Origin: Arthrobacter sp. P2b
GTDB taxonomy: Bacteria; Actinomycetota; Actinomycetes; Actinomycetales; Micrococcaceae
Reading direction: 5' to 3'
DNA length: 64,000 nt
Assembly (NCBI RefSeq): GCF_900168295.1
Contig: NZ_FVZL01000019.1
Coordinates: 1 to 64,000 of the forward strand
Shown piece by piece: positions 9,179 to 17,274 of this stretch (within the stretch, counting starts at the first letter, position 1; each line of letters begins with the position of its first letter). The notes below the pieces were generated by a model, which worked only from the letters and a program-made list of their open reading frames with translations, ran no database searches and was not told the DNA's origin. The position numbers and the translations under genes were made by a program.

Positions 9179-10096
9179 CTACTTCTTCTTGCCCTTGTCC
9201 TTTTTCTTTTTGCTTGGTTCTTCCACGGACCGGCTTGGTTGCCCAAACTGATCCTGGATCCACTTTCGGAACCCTGCGACACCCGCCGCAAGGGTGCCCG
9301 CAATCGCAACGAGGAGAAGCCACTGGGTCTCTAACCAGAACGCCAACTGCTCGAGTAAAGTGCCGCGAACTTTTACTTCTGTAACGATGGTTGCCTCACT
9401 GGTGTCCGCATAACTGGAATCGCCGCTACCCTGCGTGTACAGCAGTCCGCCGTTTGCTCCCGCTGTCAGAACAGCGGGCCGAATAACCAGACGAAGTTCC
9501 TGATCGACAGGCTTGTCGGCAGAGACTGACCATGACCACTCAGCGACACCCAAAGGAGTAAAGTCCTGGCTCACCCACTCCTCTGAGTTGTCCACTCGCA
9601 TAAAATCCCCCACGGCAACCAACTTCGCGGCGACTGTGCACCTGACGGCTATTTGCTCAGAACCAGACTTACCGGCGACGACGATTACTTCATCGGCAGG
9701 CAACGGGTCTTCGCGGACATCCACGGCTGCGTTATACGTAACCGACTCATTAACCGAGATCGATAGTTCCTTCGGATAGTCAACCTGACCGGTCCGCCAG
9801 CGGTTTACGCCGCTTTCACAATCGCGTTGAAAGTTCTCGACGGCAGCGGATTCTGGTAGATGTTGAGGCGGCTGAGATCCTGGTTCAGATGGAGAAAACT
9901 GGGGCCTCAGGCTCTCGAAATCCTGCCAATCGAGATCCGATGAGTCAGGGGCGACCCCCAACACTTTGTCGGAGGATCTGTCCGAAGGCGTAAAGTGCAT
10001 GTCGAAGTACAAGAACAGGCAAGCCAGCGCGATTAGCGCACCGACCCAGGCTGTCGCCGCGAAGATCCACTTCGGAGTGGAACCCCTTCCCGTCAC
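9179..10096 (-). CDS. hypothetical membrane protein anchored at both ends
   Basis: The 305-residue protein starts with GTG at 10096. It has one TM helix near residues 10-30 and a second near 258-277, with about 220 polar residues between them that are probably extracytoplasmic. The C-terminus is very Lys-rich (KKKKDKGKKK), as in cytoplasmic tails that touch nucleic acid or membrane. No known family was recognised. It is divergent from the sigma-54-like gene, with about 150 bp between starts. Confidence 0.65.
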   Translation of the reverse strand: MTGRGSTPKWIFAATAWVGALIALACLFLYFDMHFTPSDRSSDKVLGVAPDSSDLDWQDFESLRPQFSPSEPGSQPPQHLPESAAVENFQRDCESGVNRWRTGQVDYPKELSISVNESVTYNAAVDVREDPLPADEVIVVAGKSGSEQIAVRCTVAAKLVAVGDFMRVDNSEEWVSQDFTPLGVAEWSWSVSADKPVDQELRLVIRPAVLTAGANGGLLYTQGSGDSSYADTSEATIVTEVKVRGTLLEQLAFWLETQWLLLVAIAGTLAAGVAGFRKWIQDQFGQPSRSVEEPSKKKKDKGKKK

Positions 10097-10248
10097 GCAA
10101 ACAGTGTAGGTCCCGTTACCTGACTTGTCCCCGTCCAGTGCCTACCCGAGTTTCGGTACGGCCGTTGGCCGTTGGGCGCCGGCGCATGGGCGTCAATCAC
10201 GCCAGTGGCTCCCTTTCGGCGTGCCTCATTGCAGGGCTAACCTGTGGC

Positions 10249-11559
10249 ATGGTCAGCGGAGCGTCCGGCCAAGGCCTGGAACTGCAGGTAGGTCCCCAGG
10301 CTGAACTGCGCACCTTGCCCGGCTTACTGAACGCAATGGGCATGCTGGCCATGACACATCAGGAAGTAGCGGAGGCCACCGAACGCTCGCTGGCCGAAAA
10401 CCCTGTGCTGGAGCGGATGGACGGCCACCCCTGCCCCGGCTGCGGCCGCCATGTCTCCTCCGGCACCTGCCACCGTTGCAGGGGAAAAGGGACAGCCCCG
10501 CAGTTCCAGGACGGGGCCGAATCGGGGGTAGATCCCTTCCGCACGCTGGAGGCCGATGCCGGGCTGGAAGTCCGATCAGACTGCCGGCAGGCCCTCGAAT
10601 CCGTGATGGCCCACCTGACTCCGCGCGGAATCCTTGACGCCGGTCCGGAAGAGATCGCCCGGCTTCACGGCCTCAGGGACCAACAGGTCCAGGAAGCCCT
10701 CCGCGCACTCCGGGCGGTGGGTCCGCCCGGTATCGCATCCACCAGTGTCACCGGACTGCTGGCGGCCCAGGCTGAAGCGCTGGTTGAGGCCGGCGAGGTG
10801 CCTGGCTGGCTCCCCCGCCTGGTCAGCGAGCACTTAGCCGACCTCGCCGCGGGAAGTACCGCCGCCGTCGTACGTGCCATGGGACTCACCGAACAGCAGG
10901 TATTGGCGGGACTGGCCGTCATCAAGGACCGGCTGCGGCCGTTCGCCGCAGTAGAGACAAGCACCACGGACGCCGCCGCGCCCACAGCTGACGTCTTCCT
11001 GTACCGCAGGCCGGACGGGTCGCTCGAAGTAGAGGTACCGGCGAGCGTTTGGTTCGGACTGCACGTAGTGGACTTGTCGCTAGGTCTGCGGGCTTCAACC
11101 GACGCGAAGCAATGGCTGGCAGAACACGAAGTCGCTGCCCAGCGGCTGATTTACCAGATCGACCGCCGAGCCAACGCACTTCTGCGCATCACCGAATGCG
11201 CCCTAACCCATCAGAAGGACTTCCTGGACCACGGCCGCAGCCACCACCATCCCCTCACCCGCACGGCAGTAGCGCAGGAAATCGGGCTGCATCCCTCCAC
11301 CGTCAGCAGGGCGGTCAGCGGCAAGCGGCTGCGGCTGCCCTCCGGAGCCGTCGCTGATCTGTCCTGTCTCTTCGGCAAAGGGCAGGCGTCGCGGGCAGCG
11401 CTGGAGGAGCTTATCGCAGCCGCGCCCGGCACGATGTCTGATGAAAAGCTTCGCGCAGAACTCGCCCGCCACGGCTTCGAGATTGCCCGGCGGACCGTGA
11501 ACAAGTACCGCCGTTCCCTCCGCCCGGACGGCCAAGCCGGGTCCAGCCCGTTTCATTAG
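10249..11559 (+). CDS. rpoN: RNA polymerase sigma-54 factor (RpoN-like), divergent
   Basis: With ATG at 10249 the product is 436 residues. Region I is residues 8-55 (GLELQVGPQAELRTLPGLLN to ENPVLE). The core-binding domain is about 110-235 (AHLTPRGILDAGPEEIARLHGL; GPPGIAS; LVSEHLADLAAG). The -12-binding HTH is about 335-376 (PLTRTAVAQEIGLHPSTVSRA), and the RpoN box ARRTVNKYRR is at 413-422. Residues 62-77 carry an unusual CPGC...CHRC zinc-ribbon-like insert. An upstream in-frame start at 10138 exists but adds non-RpoN sequence. The presence of sigma-54 in an actinobacterium is exceptional. It precedes its likely target cluster. Confidence 0.9.
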   Translation: MVSGASGQGLELQVGPQAELRTLPGLLNAMGMLAMTHQEVAEATERSLAENPVLERMDGHPCPGCGRHVSSGTCHRCRGKGTAPQFQDGAESGVDPFRTLEADAGLEVRSDCRQALESVMAHLTPRGILDAGPEEIARLHGLRDQQVQEALRALRAVGPPGIASTSVTGLLAAQAEALVEAGEVPGWLPRLVSEHLADLAAGSTAAVVRAMGLTEQQVLAGLAVIKDRLRPFAAVETSTTDAAAPTADVFLYRRPDGSLEVEVPASVWFGLHVVDLSLGLRASTDAKQWLAEHEVAAQRLIYQIDRRANALLRITECALTHQKDFLDHGRSHHHPLTRTAVAQEIGLHPSTVSRAVSGKRLRLPSGAVADLSCLFGKGQASRAALEELIAAAPGTMSDEKLRAELARHGFEIARRTVNKYRRSLRPDGQAGSSPFH

Positions 11560-11570
11560 CCGCGAACCCT

Positions 11571-11628
11571 CTTTCGCAAGGGCGAAGGCCGCTTCGGCAG
11601 CGCCCCCTCCAAGAGCCGGAAAACCGGC
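11571..11628. promoter_or_regulatory. candidate upstream activator region with overlapping dyads
   Basis: Three dyads lie 33-90 bp upstream of the -24 element: CTTTCGC/GCGAAGG (11571-11588), CGAAG/CTTCG (11583-11596) and GCCGG-AAAA-CCGGC (11615-11628). They fall where enhancer-binding proteins often bind. They could instead terminate the sigma-54 gene, whose stop is at 11559, although no T-run follows. Confidence 0.4.
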
Positions 11629-11660
11629 GCGTTCCCGCTGGGACCAGCACCCGAACCAGT

Positions 11661-11676
11661 TGGCACGAATTGTGCA
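11661..11676 (+). promoter_or_regulatory. sigma-54 (-24/-12) promoter
   Basis: The sequence TGGCACGAATTGTGCA matches the consensus TGGCACR-N4-TTGCW at all but one fixed position. GG at 11662-11663 and GC at 11674-11675 are separated by exactly 10 bp. The predicted transcript starts near 11687, leaving about 60 nt of leader before the ATG at 11748, which has an AAGGA Shine-Dalgarno. It lies directly between the sigma-54-like gene and the following seven-gene cluster. Confidence 0.85.
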
Positions 11677-11747
11677 GTAGGAGGGTATGCGGTGTTCCGC
11701 GAGGGTGTCCCCCAAGGCACCCGCAAGACTCCGGGAAGGAAATACTC

Positions 11748-12449
11748 ATGCACGACATCGACAGGGCACTTTTTGAGGGCCAGGACGAAGGCACCTGGGG
11801 CGAGGTGATGGACGAAGAATCCGGCTACTCGTTCGAGGGCGAACAGTCACCGTTCCAGGCCGAAGACTCCTACGAAAACGACGAGATGTGGGGCGAGACT
11901 GACGGCGAAACGGACGAGCTGGCCCTCGCCGCCGAGCTGCTGGCCGTCACCGACGAAGGGGAACTCGACCAGTTCCTGGGAAGCCTGGCCAGGAGGGCGG
12001 TCTCCGCCGCAAAGGACTTCGCCGGATCTTCGGCTGGCAAAGCCGTGGGCAACATCCTGAAATCGGCGGCCCGGAAGGCCCTGCCGCAGCTCGGCCAGGC
12101 GGTGGGCAACTACATCGTCCCCGGGGCAGGCGGGCAGGCCGGCCAGCGCGTGGGCCAGTGGCTTGGGACGAAGTTCGAGTCCGGGCTCCAGCTGGAAGGC
12201 CTCTCCGCCGAGGACCGCGACCTGGAAACGGCCCGGGCCTTTGTCCGCTTTGCCACCTCAACCGCCCAGCGCGCCGCCGCCATGCCCAAGAGCGTTCCCG
12301 CTCCCCTGGCCGCACAGAAGGCGGCCACCGCAGCCGCCCGCCAGCACCTGCCAGGTCTCCTCAAAAGCCCAGGCAAGTCCGGGTCCCCTGCAGAAAGCGG
12401 TCGCTGGATCCGCCGCGGCCGCAACATCGTGATCCTCAACGCCAGATAA
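11748..12449 (+). CDS. acidic-leader protein with Gly/Lys-rich amphipathic core (paralogue 1)
   Basis: The 233-residue protein is first behind the -24/-12 promoter. Residues 1-60 are very acidic (Glu/Asp-rich, with Tyr and Trp). A helix ELDQFLGSLARRAV follows, then a Gly/Ala/Lys segment (GKAVGNILKSAARKALPQLG), then an Ala-rich helical region containing ARAFVRFATSTAQRAAA. It ends in GRWIRRGRNIVILNAR. The next gene encodes a clear paralogue. I know of no function. The acidic leader plus cationic amphipathic core could suit a processed or membrane-acting protein. ATG at 11748 has SD AAGGA. Confidence 0.8.
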   Translation: MHDIDRALFEGQDEGTWGEVMDEESGYSFEGEQSPFQAEDSYENDEMWGETDGETDELALAAELLAVTDEGELDQFLGSLARRAVSAAKDFAGSSAGKAVGNILKSAARKALPQLGQAVGNYIVPGAGGQAGQRVGQWLGTKFESGLQLEGLSAEDRDLETARAFVRFATSTAQRAAAMPKSVPAPLAAQKAATAAARQHLPGLLKSPGKSGSPAESGRWIRRGRNIVILNAR

Positions 12450-12485
12450 CCACCCGGCTTCAATCCCACCCCAAAGGACAGTGAC

Positions 12486-13238
12486 ATGAGCACCAACTAC
12501 TACGAAAACGAATCCGCTTTCCCCTGGCAGCAGGAAGACGAGGACGAAGGAAACTTCAACGGCTACGAAGGCGAACAGGACAACGAGGAAAACCTTGAGT
12601 CCGAGCTGGCCATGGAGCTCCTGAGCATCACGTCCGAGGAAGAACTGGACCAGTTCCTCGGCAAGCTCGCCCGCAGCGTGGTGAAAGGCGCGTCCAGGTT
12701 CATCAAGTCCCCCATCGGCAAAGCACTCGGAGGCGCCCTGAAATCGGTGGCCAAGAAGGCGCTGCCCATTGTGGGAGGTGCCATCGGCTCCTTCGTGGCT
12801 CCCGGCGTCGGGACGGCCATTGGCAGCAAGCTCGGCTCCCTGGCTGGCGGGCTGCTGGAAGCCGAGGAGATGGAGTCGATGGACGAGATGGAAGCCGAGG
12901 AAGAGGCTGCCCGGCGGTACGTCCGGTTCGCCCGTGCGTCCTACCGCAACGCCGCGCGGACGCCTGTCTCCGTGCCGCCGGGTGCCGCGGCACGTGCAGC
13001 AGCCACCGCCGCGGCCCGCCGGTACGCGCCGTCCCTGCTGCGCGCCCGCCAGGCCGCGCGGCGCCGTCCCCGCGGCGGCACCCGGATCTACGGCGACCAG
13101 TATGCCGGCGCCACGTGGGGCGCGCCCGACGAAGGCTGGGACAGCCAGTCCGACGGCGGCAACGGCACCTCGAACGGCAACGCCGACGAGGGCCGGTGGA
13201 TCCGCCGCGACGGACGCGTCATCCTCCTGGGCGTGTGA
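12486..13238 (+). CDS. acidic-leader protein with Gly/Lys-rich amphipathic core (paralogue 2)
   Basis: The 250-residue protein shares its architecture with the preceding gene product: acidic residues 1-45, then EEELDQFLGKLARSV, then SPIGKALGGALKSVAKKALP and a glycine-rich GAIGSFVAPGVGTAIGSKLG stretch. ARRYVRFARASYRNAA and a C-terminal GRWIRRDGRVILLGV follow. The middle recalls cationic amphipathic peptides in composition only. It lies 36 bp downstream of its paralogue and is presumably in the same sigma-54 transcript. Shine-Dalgarno AAAGGA precedes ATG. Confidence 0.82.
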   Translation: MSTNYYENESAFPWQQEDEDEGNFNGYEGEQDNEENLESELAMELLSITSEEELDQFLGKLARSVVKGASRFIKSPIGKALGGALKSVAKKALPIVGGAIGSFVAPGVGTAIGSKLGSLAGGLLEAEEMESMDEMEAEEEAARRYVRFARASYRNAARTPVSVPPGAAARAAATAAARRYAPSLLRARQAARRRPRGGTRIYGDQYAGATWGAPDEGWDSQSDGGNGTSNGNADEGRWIRRDGRVILLGV

Positions 13239-13273
13239 TCCGGCACCGGGGAGGCGAAGGGTAGGCGATCGGC

Positions 13274-14596
13274 ATGGACACGAGAACCATCAGCACGGGG
13301 CTGATTGAGAGCGAGGCGACCGGCCTCCTGTCCCGCCTGGACCAGATCAAGCCCTTCGTCATGCACGAAACCATGGTCCTCGCCGCTGCCCTGCCCCGCG
13401 ACGCCCAGCTCCTGATCGAGCGTTTCCTCCACACCGGGCGCAACGAACTCCGCCTGCAGCTCGCCGACTTTCTTGACTGGCTGCACGGGGACGGACAGGT
13501 GGCCTCCGCCGCCGAACAGCAGCGCCGGTTTGTCCTCATCCGCCTCCAGTTCAACGTGGTCCTGGCCCAGTTCGACCTCTTCACCGAGGTGGTCACCCAG
13601 CGCAGTGAACACGCCACCGGCGTCTGGCTGTCCGGGCTGGACATCCTGGCGCAGGATGCGCTGCGGCTTGAAACGTCCGACGACGGCGACACCAGGCTGG
13701 TGGTCTACCTCGCCAGGGGTGCGGGTGCGGCAATCCGCCGGGCGAAAACCCGGCTTCCGGGCGGCAAGCCGAACCCGGTGGGGATCATCCGGCTTCCCCG
13801 GGAGCGGATGATCGGCAGCGGGATTGCCTCTTCGCTGGTCCACGAAGTGGGGCACCAGGGCGCCGCGCAGCTGGAGCTGGTCCAGTCCCTGCGCGCGGAG
13901 ATCGAGCGGCGCGCGGCCCGTGATCCGGACGGGGGCTGGCAGGTGTGGTCCCAGTGGATCAGCGAAATCGTGGCGGACATGTGGTCCGTTGCCACCGTGG
14001 GCATCACGTCCACCATCGGGCTCCTGGCGGTGGTCAGCCTTCCGCGGTATTTCGTGTTCCGCCCCAGCGGCACGGATCCGCACCCGATGCCCTACCTGAG
14101 GGTGCTGATTTCCTCGGCTCTGGGGAACGCCCTGTACCCGCATCCCCAGTGGCGGGAACTCGCCACGGTGTGGAAGGCGATGTATCCGCTCGCGGGGCTT
14201 CCGGCCGCGCACGCGTCCTGGATCCGGAACTGCGAGGCCCATATCGGGGATCTCGTGGATCTGCTCATTCATCACCGCGCCCCTCTGGCGGAAGGCCGCG
14301 AACTCGGCACCATCTTTCCACTCAAGGAGCGCCAGCCTGGCCGGTTGCTGCGGCTTCACGAGGCGTGGGACAGCGACTTCGGCGTGATGGCCCGCCAGCG
14401 TCCGGCCCTGGTGTTCGCCGTCCTGGGCCAAGCCAAGGCGGCCGGACGCATCTCAGCAGAGGAGGAAAGTTCGCAGCTCTCCTCGCTGCTCACAGCCTGG
14501 GCGGTCCGGGACAGCCTGGACGTTCTGGGCACGCCTGCTCCTGCCCGGGTCCGCACAACCCAAACTTTCGCTACAACAGCACTAACTAGGAGATAG
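13274..14596 (+). CDS. putative zinc metallopeptidase-like protein (HEVGH)
   Basis: The 440-residue protein has a canonical HExxH (H190, E191, H194 in SSLVHEVGHQG). About 40 residues later SEIVADMW (230-237) has a glutamate placed like the third ligand of gluzincins. A hydrophobic stretch follows (VGITSTIGLLAVVSL). There is no signal peptide. The family was not recognised, so peptidase activity is inferred from the motif. Processing of the acidic-leader proteins encoded upstream is one possible role. It is the third gene of the cluster. Confidence 0.78.
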   Translation: MDTRTISTGLIESEATGLLSRLDQIKPFVMHETMVLAAALPRDAQLLIERFLHTGRNELRLQLADFLDWLHGDGQVASAAEQQRRFVLIRLQFNVVLAQFDLFTEVVTQRSEHATGVWLSGLDILAQDALRLETSDDGDTRLVVYLARGAGAAIRRAKTRLPGGKPNPVGIIRLPRERMIGSGIASSLVHEVGHQGAAQLELVQSLRAEIERRAARDPDGGWQVWSQWISEIVADMWSVATVGITSTIGLLAVVSLPRYFVFRPSGTDPHPMPYLRVLISSALGNALYPHPQWRELATVWKAMYPLAGLPAAHASWIRNCEAHIGDLVDLLIHHRAPLAEGRELGTIFPLKERQPGRLLRLHEAWDSDFGVMARQRPALVFAVLGQAKAAGRISAEEESSQLSSLLTAWAVRDSLDVLGTPAPARVRTTQTFATTALTRR

Positions 14597-14598
14597 CC

Positions 14599-16197
14599 AT
14601 GGAATTTACTCGACGGCCCATAAATCCTGTATACGCCGGACAGGAGGTTGCCCTGCGGTTCGATCTGAGGGATTCAGAGTCAGCTGGAACCTTCGAATTT
14701 CAAGTAGTTCCGGCGGGCGGAGGCAACCCAATTCCCATAGATGAAGGCAAAGGAGGTGCCGTCCGTCGGACCTTGGCAGAGGGAGAAGGCTTCGAGCGGA
14801 TGGTCTTGATCCCCGATCCAGGTACATACGAGGTCCAATTCCGTCGCATCAACGAGGTAGAGGCGGGCAAAAAGGCAGAGATCGGTAAGGCAACCTGGGA
14901 AACCCTGGATACCTTCACGGTTAAGCGCAAGGAGACCGCGCCGATTGTCAGGGTGGCTCTGGAACCAAATGCAAAGCCCGGCAGCACCCATGCGCATTTG
15001 TGGAACTTCATCCAGAACGTGACAAAGAACAGTCGATTCGAGCGCTTTGCCGGGTATGCCCAACAAAACGCACAGGAACTTAGGGACTTCACGCGGTACG
15101 GATCATTAACGTACGAACAGCTGCATGAACTGGCAACAGATTTCGTGACCGAGTCAGCCTTGGGGAATACGTTCGCCCGGTCTTCCCAGTCAGGGAACCT
15201 CGAATGGAAACCCGCAAACGGCTCGAGGGAAGCAATAGAGGGCTCATATGTCAGCCAGGAGCGGGGCGACCAGGCGGAACCATTCCCGCCCGGGTTTCCT
15301 GCGGGACAAGACTACCCTTTGAAGCTCGTGCCGTTTACGGAGCTCATTTACGTTTACTGGCTGGAGGAAGGCATGTTGTTCCAGTCGCTGAACAGGATCC
15401 TTGCCCGCTTCCAGAACCGCCGTGTGCCGATGGGCGGGGATCCACTTTCCCGGCTGGCGGTCAGCCCGCTCCTGCCCCTGCGGGGACTCCTGTGGGGGCT
15501 CGCAGAATCAGAAAAGGACCGGCTGTCCCTGCGGCGCCGGGCCGCCGAGTATGAGTACCAGTACGGCCTGAAACTGATCGGCCGCGCCATACCGCCGGGC
15601 GAACTGATGGTGGAGCGGCGGACGCAATTCCTCGGAGCCTTCCACAGCCTGCTTCACGATTGCCATCACTACTACAAGGAGCACAACGACAAGACCGTGG
15701 ATGCGGACGCTTTCCCACTTCTCAGCAGCCTGCGGGAGCTTCACCTGGTCTTGGCCTATGGGGCGAATAACCAGTTCGCCGACATGTCCGTGACAGCCCG
15801 CATCGAAACCATGGAAGTGCAATGGATGCTTGCCCAGCCGGAAATGCGTGAGTTCCTGGGTGGCCGCACCATGGTTCCCTATGACGAAGACTGGATGGAC
15901 AGGGTAGACGCCATGAAGTCGATCCAGGGCTGGTCCGACGCAAGCATCACACACTTCTATGACCTGGCCGTCCACGGCGAGCAACTGCTTCTGTCCGTCC
16001 GGCACGGACGCTGGAACGAGTCCGACATGGAAGGCGATGACGCCGAGAACTGGGCCATCAAGTGGAAGCCGTCTGTCCAGCGCTACATCCACGCCTACAG
16101 GGCAGTCACGGGAGTGGACCTCAGCGAGCGCGTGGACACCACCATGCCGTCCACGCTGTTGCAGCGCCGGCTGGCCCGGAAGCTCGTGCGGTACTGA
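14599..16197 (+). CDS. large hypothetical protein of the sigma-54 cluster
   Basis: The 532-residue protein was not recognised. The first 110 residues look like a beta-rich Ig-like domain (PVYAGQEVALRFDL; DPGTYEVQFRR). The rest is mainly helical. A His-rich motif FHSLLHDCHHYYKEHND near residues 350-366 might bind metal. No signal peptide or TM helix is obvious. Its Shine-Dalgarno AGGAGA overlaps the end of the metallopeptidase-like gene, so the two are translationally close. Base composition of the first 600 bp is slightly lower in GC than its neighbours. Confidence 0.75.
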   Translation: MEFTRRPINPVYAGQEVALRFDLRDSESAGTFEFQVVPAGGGNPIPIDEGKGGAVRRTLAEGEGFERMVLIPDPGTYEVQFRRINEVEAGKKAEIGKATWETLDTFTVKRKETAPIVRVALEPNAKPGSTHAHLWNFIQNVTKNSRFERFAGYAQQNAQELRDFTRYGSLTYEQLHELATDFVTESALGNTFARSSQSGNLEWKPANGSREAIEGSYVSQERGDQAEPFPPGFPAGQDYPLKLVPFTELIYVYWLEEGMLFQSLNRILARFQNRRVPMGGDPLSRLAVSPLLPLRGLLWGLAESEKDRLSLRRRAAEYEYQYGLKLIGRAIPPGELMVERRTQFLGAFHSLLHDCHHYYKEHNDKTVDADAFPLLSSLRELHLVLAYGANNQFADMSVTARIETMEVQWMLAQPEMREFLGGRTMVPYDEDWMDRVDAMKSIQGWSDASITHFYDLAVHGEQLLLSVRHGRWNESDMEGDDAENWAIKWKPSVQRYIHAYRAVTGVDLSERVDTTMPSTLLQRRLARKLVRY

Positions 16198-16206
16198 GGA
16201 ACGGAC

Positions 16207-17274
16207 GTGTCCACCGCAATGGCCGGGACACCAGGTGCAGCGGACTTCACGTCCGCCCTGTTCCTGGGCCAGCGCCACCCCAGCGCCGTTGTACCGCCCT
16301 GGACCGAGCTCACTACCGGGGTCCCGGCAGTCCTGCGCGAACTGCCGGCGGCCACGGAGCTCGCCTGGGCCGTGGCCGCGCAGCAACACGCCGGCTCCGG
16401 GCTGGTTGCGAGATCGGCCCTGCACGGGATGATGGACATCCTGCAGGTGCTCCCCCAGCCCGGTGACCTGCTCCTGGTCGATGCGGGCGCCTACCCGCTG
16501 ACCCAATGGGCCTGCCGGGCGGCCGCCGCCCGCGGCGTGCGAGTGGTGACGTTCCCGCATTTCCGGCCTCCCGCCGTCGTACCTCAAACCAGGACGTGGC
16601 TGGTGACCGACGGCTGGTGCCAGGGGTGCGGCCGTTCCGCCCCGCTCGGAGCCATGCAAACACTCGTCGGGAAGACCGGCGGGCGGGTGGTCGTCGATGA
16701 CTCCCTGGCGTTCGGTGTGCTGGGTCAGCGGGCCGCCGAGGCCAGTTTTGGGGACGGGTCCGGCGCGGTGCGATGGCAGGGACTGAAGCACGACGGCGTG
16801 GTGTGGCTGGGCTCCCTGGCCAAGGCGTACGGAACCCCCGTCACGGTCATCACCGGGGACCGGCCGACGATCACCAGGCTCGCCCGGCATGGCGGCAACC
16901 GCCTGCACAGCAGTCCGCCCTCGGCAGCGGACCTGGGCGCCGGCCTCAGCGCTGTGCGGGACAGCCGTATGCCACGGCTGCGGGACCGGCTGTGGCGGCT
17001 TACGCGCTGGCTGCGGCAGGCTTTTGGCAATCTTGGGCTTCCGCCGCTGGGGCTGCCGTTCCCCATTGTGGGGACCCGATTGGACTCGCTTCAGCTGGCA
17101 CGGCGGTGGCGTTCAATGCTGGTGGCGCGGGGTGTCCAGGTCCTGGTTCAGCTGCCCCGCTGCCAGCCGGGTGCGCTGTTGTCCGCCGTGGTGCGGGCCG
17201 ACCACCCGCAGGCGGACCTTGACCGGCTGGTCCGGGGCCTCGCCGCCTTAACCCAGGACAGGCGCGCTGCCTGA
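16207..17274 (+). CDS. PLP-dependent fold-type I enzyme, BioF/KBL-like
   Basis: The 355-residue protein resembles the alpha-oxoamine synthase branch. VVVDDSLAFGVLG parallels the DDAHAFGVLG aspartate motif, and GSLAKAYG holds the lysine expected to form the PLP aldimine. ARSALHGMMDILQVL is the N-terminal cofactor region. The substrate is unknown. The start is GTG 16207 behind GAGGAACG, and the stop overlaps the next ATG (TGATG). Its place in a sigma-54 cluster suggests amino acid or small-molecule modification. Confidence 0.78.
   Translation: MSTAMAGTPGAADFTSALFLGQRHPSAVVPPWTELTTGVPAVLRELPAATELAWAVAAQQHAGSGLVARSALHGMMDILQVLPQPGDLLLVDAGAYPLTQWACRAAAARGVRVVTFPHFRPPAVVPQTRTWLVTDGWCQGCGRSAPLGAMQTLVGKTGGRVVVDDSLAFGVLGQRAAEASFGDGSGAVRWQGLKHDGVVWLGSLAKAYGTPVTVITGDRPTITRLARHGGNRLHSSPPSAADLGAGLSAVRDSRMPRLRDRLWRLTRWLRQAFGNLGLPPLGLPFPIVGTRLDSLQLARRWRSMLVARGVQVLVQLPRCQPGALLSAVVRADHPQADLDRLVRGLAALTQDRRAA

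Noticed and set aside
10138-10248. Longer sigma-54 start at 10138
   Set aside because: The extra 37 residues have no counterpart in RpoN, whose region I normally lies at the very N-terminus; kept only as an alternative.
15508-16908. A minus-strand frame of about 466 codons
   Set aside because: It lies opposite two cluster genes with good ribosome sites, and its product is low-complexity without recognisable domains.
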